The notes under the pieces were generated by a model that worked only from the letters and a program-made list of their open reading frames with translations, had not been told where the DNA came from and made no database searches. A program made the position numbers and the translations under genes. A DNA stretch of 64,000 bases from an uncultured Sphingomonas sp. (GTDB lineage Bacteria; Pseudomonadota; Alphaproteobacteria; Sphingomonadales; Sphingomonadaceae): positions 62,001-126,000 of the forward strand of contig NZ_CAJYHX010000025.1 of NCBI RefSeq assembly GCF_913774285.1, in the 5' to 3' direction. Of the stretch, positions 61,503-64,000 are shown in pieces (the first letter of the stretch is position 1; each line of letters opens with the position of its first letter).

Positions 61503-63047
61503 TCAGTCGATGGCAATGCCCCGCTCGACAAAATAGGCGGCGACGGGCGCCAGCACCGCTTCGTGCTTGCGCCAGCGCGCGACCGAGTCGCGGTAGATCG
61601 GGCGGCGGACCTGTGCGGCGCTGGGGGTGGAGACCGCCCCGCCCTGCGCATGGAAATCGAGGCAGCGATCCGACCAGTCGAGCCCGCAATGCGCGAGCAG
61701 CCGTCGGGTCGCGCCTTCCTGATCGGCGACAATGTCCTCGTAGCGCAGCTCGAGGATGCGGCCGGGCAGCGCCGTGCGCCACAGCGCCATCAGCCGCTCG
61801 AATCCCGCCACATACGCCGCAATATCGAGCAGGTCGTAGCTGTAATCGTAATAGCGCGAGCTGATCGCGAACAGGTTGCGGAAGTTCGCCAGCACCGTGT
61901 CCATCGGGTTGCGGCGCAGGCAGACGATCGCGGCGTTCGGCAGTGCGCGCGCGGCGATACCCGCATAATGGAAATTGCCCGGGAATTTATCGATGAAGCA
62001 CCGCTCGGGTATCCGCCGGTGGTGCGCCGCCCGCGCCAGATAGTCGCGGCCGATCGCGCCGAGATCGGCGGTCGCGGCGGCATGCAGCGTCTCGGGATCG
62101 AGCACGGTGCGGCTGTGCGTGCCCGACGCCGCCTTCACCGCCAACGGCAAGGCCTGGAGCTCGCCGACACTCTCCACCGCCGGATGCGCGGCGAGGATGC
62201 GGTCGACCAGCGTGGTGCCGGTGCGCGGCATGCCAATGATCAGGATCGGCGCCTCGGTGGGGGCGTCGGTGACGGGTGCCGCGGCGATGGCAGGCCAGCT
62301 TCCGGCAACCGCGTCGACGATGGCCGCATCGCGGGCCGGATCATAGCCGAGTACCGCGCGATGCTCGGTGTTGACCTCCAGCAGGCACGCCAGCGCCTCG
62401 TCGCCGCGGCCGATATCCTCCAGCTCCTTGGCGAGCGCATAGCCGGTGAGCAGCCGGTCCGCCCCCCGCGCACGCTGCTTCGTCGCCTGGAGGCGAGCGA
62501 CATGGTTGCGCTCCGGCGCCTGCTTGCGGAGCCCGGCGAGCAGATGGTGGGCGCGGGCATCGTCCGGGCTGCGGGCGAGCAGCGTCTCCAGCACCGCCTC
62601 GGCATCGTCGACGCGGCCGAGAAAACTCAGCGTCGCGGCGTGGTTATAGAGGAACTGGTCGTTCTCCGGCGCAAGCGCCACCGCCACCTCAAAGTGGGGC
62701 AGCCCCGCCTCATGGTCGCCGAGGCGGGCATAGACGCAGCCAATGGTATCCCGCGACAGCGCGTCCGCAGGCGGGTCCGCCTCCGCCGCGGCGAGCTGCG
62801 CCGCTGCATCCCCGTCGCGCCGCACCAGCGTGTAGAGGCGGGCGAGCTGCGCGCGATATTCGCCGCGCGGGTCCTGCTCCACCGCCGCCTCGATCTGACG
62901 GATCGCCTCGCCGACCCCCCCCTGCTCCGCCGCGATCACGCCCAGCAGGAAGGCGCCCTCGGCGGAAGGAAGCGCCGCCGAGGCCAGCCGCGCCGCCGTA
63001 CCGAAATCCCCCTGCTCCAGCGCCGCCCGCGCCGCCGCCGCGCTCAT
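61503..63047 (-). CDS. TPR-repeat sulfotransferase
   Basis: A 514-residue cytoplasmic protein. Residues about 1-230 are TPR-like helical repeats; residues about 265-514 are a sulfotransferase domain with the PAPS phosphate-binding loop IGMPRTGTTL (GMPRTGTT at 272-279), RRNPMDTVLANFRNLF as 3'-phosphate motif and YEDIVADQEG. It would transfer sulfate from PAPS to a sugar, lipid or peptide. Its start overlaps the response-regulator stop by 4 bp. No PAPS synthesis gene is near. Confidence 0.92.
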   Translation of the reverse strand: MSAAAARAALEQGDFGTAARLASAALPSAEGAFLLGVIAAEQGGVGEAIRQIEAAVEQDPRGEYRAQLARLYTLVRRDGDAAAQLAAAEADPPADALSRDTIGCVYARLGDHEAGLPHFEVAVALAPENDQFLYNHAATLSFLGRVDDAEAVLETLLARSPDDARAHHLLAGLRKQAPERNHVARLQATKQRARGADRLLTGYALAKELEDIGRGDEALACLLEVNTEHRAVLGYDPARDAAIVDAVAGSWPAIAAAPVTDAPTEAPILIIGMPRTGTTLVDRILAAHPAVESVGELQALPLAVKAASGTHSRTVLDPETLHAAATADLGAIGRDYLARAAHHRRIPERCFIDKFPGNFHYAGIAARALPNAAIVCLRRNPMDTVLANFRNLFAISSRYYDYSYDLLDIAAYVAGFERLMALWRTALPGRILELRYEDIVADQEGATRRLLAHCGLDWSDRCLDFHAQGGAVSTPSAAQVRRPIYRDSVARWRKHEAVLAPVAAYFVERGIAID

Positions 63048-63961
63048 CCGGCGAGCGTCGCCACGGCGATTGCCGTCGCCGAGGCGCGGTTCTCGACGCC
63101 CATCTTCTGGAAGATCTGTTCGAGATGCTTGTTCACCGTGCGCGGGCTGATCTCCAGGATCTCGCTAATCTCGCGATTCTGCTTGCCGCGGCTGAGCCAC
63201 ACCAGCACCTCGGCCTCGCGCGAAGTGAGGCCATGGCGCTCGGCGAGGATGCGTTCGGCATCGCCCTCGCGCTTTTCGGTCAGGCGGAACAGCCATTCGC
63301 GCGCGCTGGTCTGGCGCAGGAAGCTGCACTGGAGCGTGCTGTCGCCGATCTGCAGCGTCGCCTGCGCGCCGGGCGGCACCGCCGGATCCTGCAGCCGCCG
63401 CACGATCGCGGCGAGTTCGTCGGGCAAGTCCAGTGCCCGGGGCGACCAGTCGGGGAACAGCCGTTCGATGGTCTCGGCGGCGAGCGGGGTCAGCCAGCCG
63501 GTCTGCCCCTCTCCGTCCACGGCAAAGGAGGGCCGCCCGGCGGTATCGAGCGCGAGCTGGCTGCTCTGCGCAATCCGCGCATTGGCAAGGTGCACCGAGA
63601 CGCGCGCCAGCAGCTCGTCCACCACGATCGGCTTGTGGACATAATCGACCGCGCCCGCATCGAGCCCGCGCACGACATGCTCGCTCTCGGTCAGCCCGGT
63701 CATGAAGATCACCGGCACCTGGCGGAAGCGGCCGTCCTGCTTGATCCGCCGCGTGGTGCTGAACCCGTCGAGCCCCGGCATCACCGCGTCCATCAGGATC
63801 AGGTCGGGCGTGCCATGCTCCAGCAGTTCCAGCGCGGCGAGCCCGTCGACCGCGATCAGCACCGTCATCCCGGCCTGCTCCAGGGTCGCGGTGAGGAAGC
63901 GGAGCGATTCGGGGGTGTCGTCCACCACCAGGATCGTGGCGCCGGGATCGCTAGCCGACAT
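63044..63961 (-). CDS. Response regulator with LuxR-type HTH and extended linker
   Basis: A 305-residue regulator. Receiver: acidic pair in ILVVDDTPESLRFL, Asp58 in LILMDAVMPGLDG, Thr in VIFMTGLTES and Lys in YVHKPI. A linker of about 100 residues (PAS-like, TLQIGDSTLQCSFLRQTSAR) precedes the LuxR HTH: GLTSREAEVLVWLSRGKQNR, ISEILEISPRTVNKHLEQIF. It overlaps the preceding partial gene by 11 bp and the sulfotransferase gene by 4 bp, so the three are co-translated. Confidence 0.92.
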   Translation of the reverse strand: MSASDPGATILVVDDTPESLRFLTATLEQAGMTVLIAVDGLAALELLEHGTPDLILMDAVMPGLDGFSTTRRIKQDGRFRQVPVIFMTGLTESEHVVRGLDAGAVDYVHKPIVVDELLARVSVHLANARIAQSSQLALDTAGRPSFAVDGEGQTGWLTPLAAETIERLFPDWSPRALDLPDELAAIVRRLQDPAVPPGAQATLQIGDSTLQCSFLRQTSAREWLFRLTEKREGDAERILAERHGLTSREAEVLVWLSRGKQNREISEILEISPRTVNKHLEQIFQKMGVENRASATAIAVATLAG

Positions 63962-64000
63962 CGTCGAGCGTCCTTGCCAGCCCGCGCAGATCGAACGCCT
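63951..64000 (-). CDS. 3' end of a gene upstream of the response regulator (partial)
   Basis: The last 15 codons (AFDLRGLARTLDDVG then TAG at 63951-63953) are open to the right edge and overlap the regulator start by 11 bp. The position suggests a sensor kinase partner, but too little is visible to assign it. Confidence 0.45.
   Translation of the reverse strand, partial: AFDLRGLARTLDDVG

Overview
The window is high-GC, gene-dense alphaproteobacterial chromosome, most likely from a sphingomonad (Sphingomonas or a close relative). The evidence is three large TonB-dependent receptors (two with FecI/FecR regulators), a tryptophan-halogenase/SapC/DUF6445 cluster, an UrcA-family protein, many ATGA/GTGA start-stop overlaps, and housekeeping genes (guaA, leuB, recO, metZ, apaG) of proteobacterial type. 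No rRNA, tRNA, CRISPR array, intact transposase or integrase was seen.

Layout. 1-2172: the N-terminal part of a filamentous-haemagglutinin-type adhesin (TPS domain, then GLUG repeats) running off the left edge; 2173-2672 is gene-poor and holds a possible histidine-kinase remnant. 2673-11024 (minus): DUF1349 protein, two O-acetyltransferases, ECF sigma, FecR, TonB-dependent receptor and periplasmic trehalase, i.e. a FecIR-controlled uptake locus that suggests trehalose or a related sugar. A divergent TetR gene has a perfect 18-bp dyad in front of it. 11692-12543: psd. 12644-20526 (minus): a second ECF sigma-FecR-receptor set followed by tryptophan halogenase, SapC and DUF6445. 20702-27474: a secreted hypothetical, a third receptor overlapping an MFS transporter, a Gfo/Idh oxidoreductase and a divergent flavin monooxygenase, then a small hypothetical gene.

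27538-33968: an RND-like adaptor, ABC ATPase and FtsX/MacB-type permease divergent from a Fis-type response regulator and its kinase. This 6.4-kb block is bounded by an 18-nt imperfect direct repeat whose right copy is the 3' end of guaA, a classic island integration site, so it may be an old island. 33951-35510: guaA. 35560-43032 (minus): an operon for DUF1275, an alginate-export-like porin, DoxX, a secreted VOC protein, an amidohydrolase, XapX, an alpha/beta hydrolase and a YcaC-like hydrolase. Three copies of a two-hairpin REPIN-like repeat lie in it, one of them inside the porin reading frame. Upstream are a NarL-type regulator, a stand-alone M17 N-terminal domain and an AraC regulator.

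45520-49661: a FecCD-type permease and ATPase, a LysR regulator, apaG and metZ. 49787-55411: a PMT-type glycosyltransferase, an Old Yellow Enzyme, a fourth REPIN-like copy, a DPM1-GtrA fusion, leuB and recO. 55485-58520: a zinc alcohol dehydrogenase, a cupin and divergent LysR regulator, and a secreted cupin. 58531-64000: a beta-propeller protein, a sterol-desaturase family enzyme, UrcA, a small secreted protein, a TPR-sulfotransferase co-translated with a LuxR-type response regulator, and the last codons of another gene.
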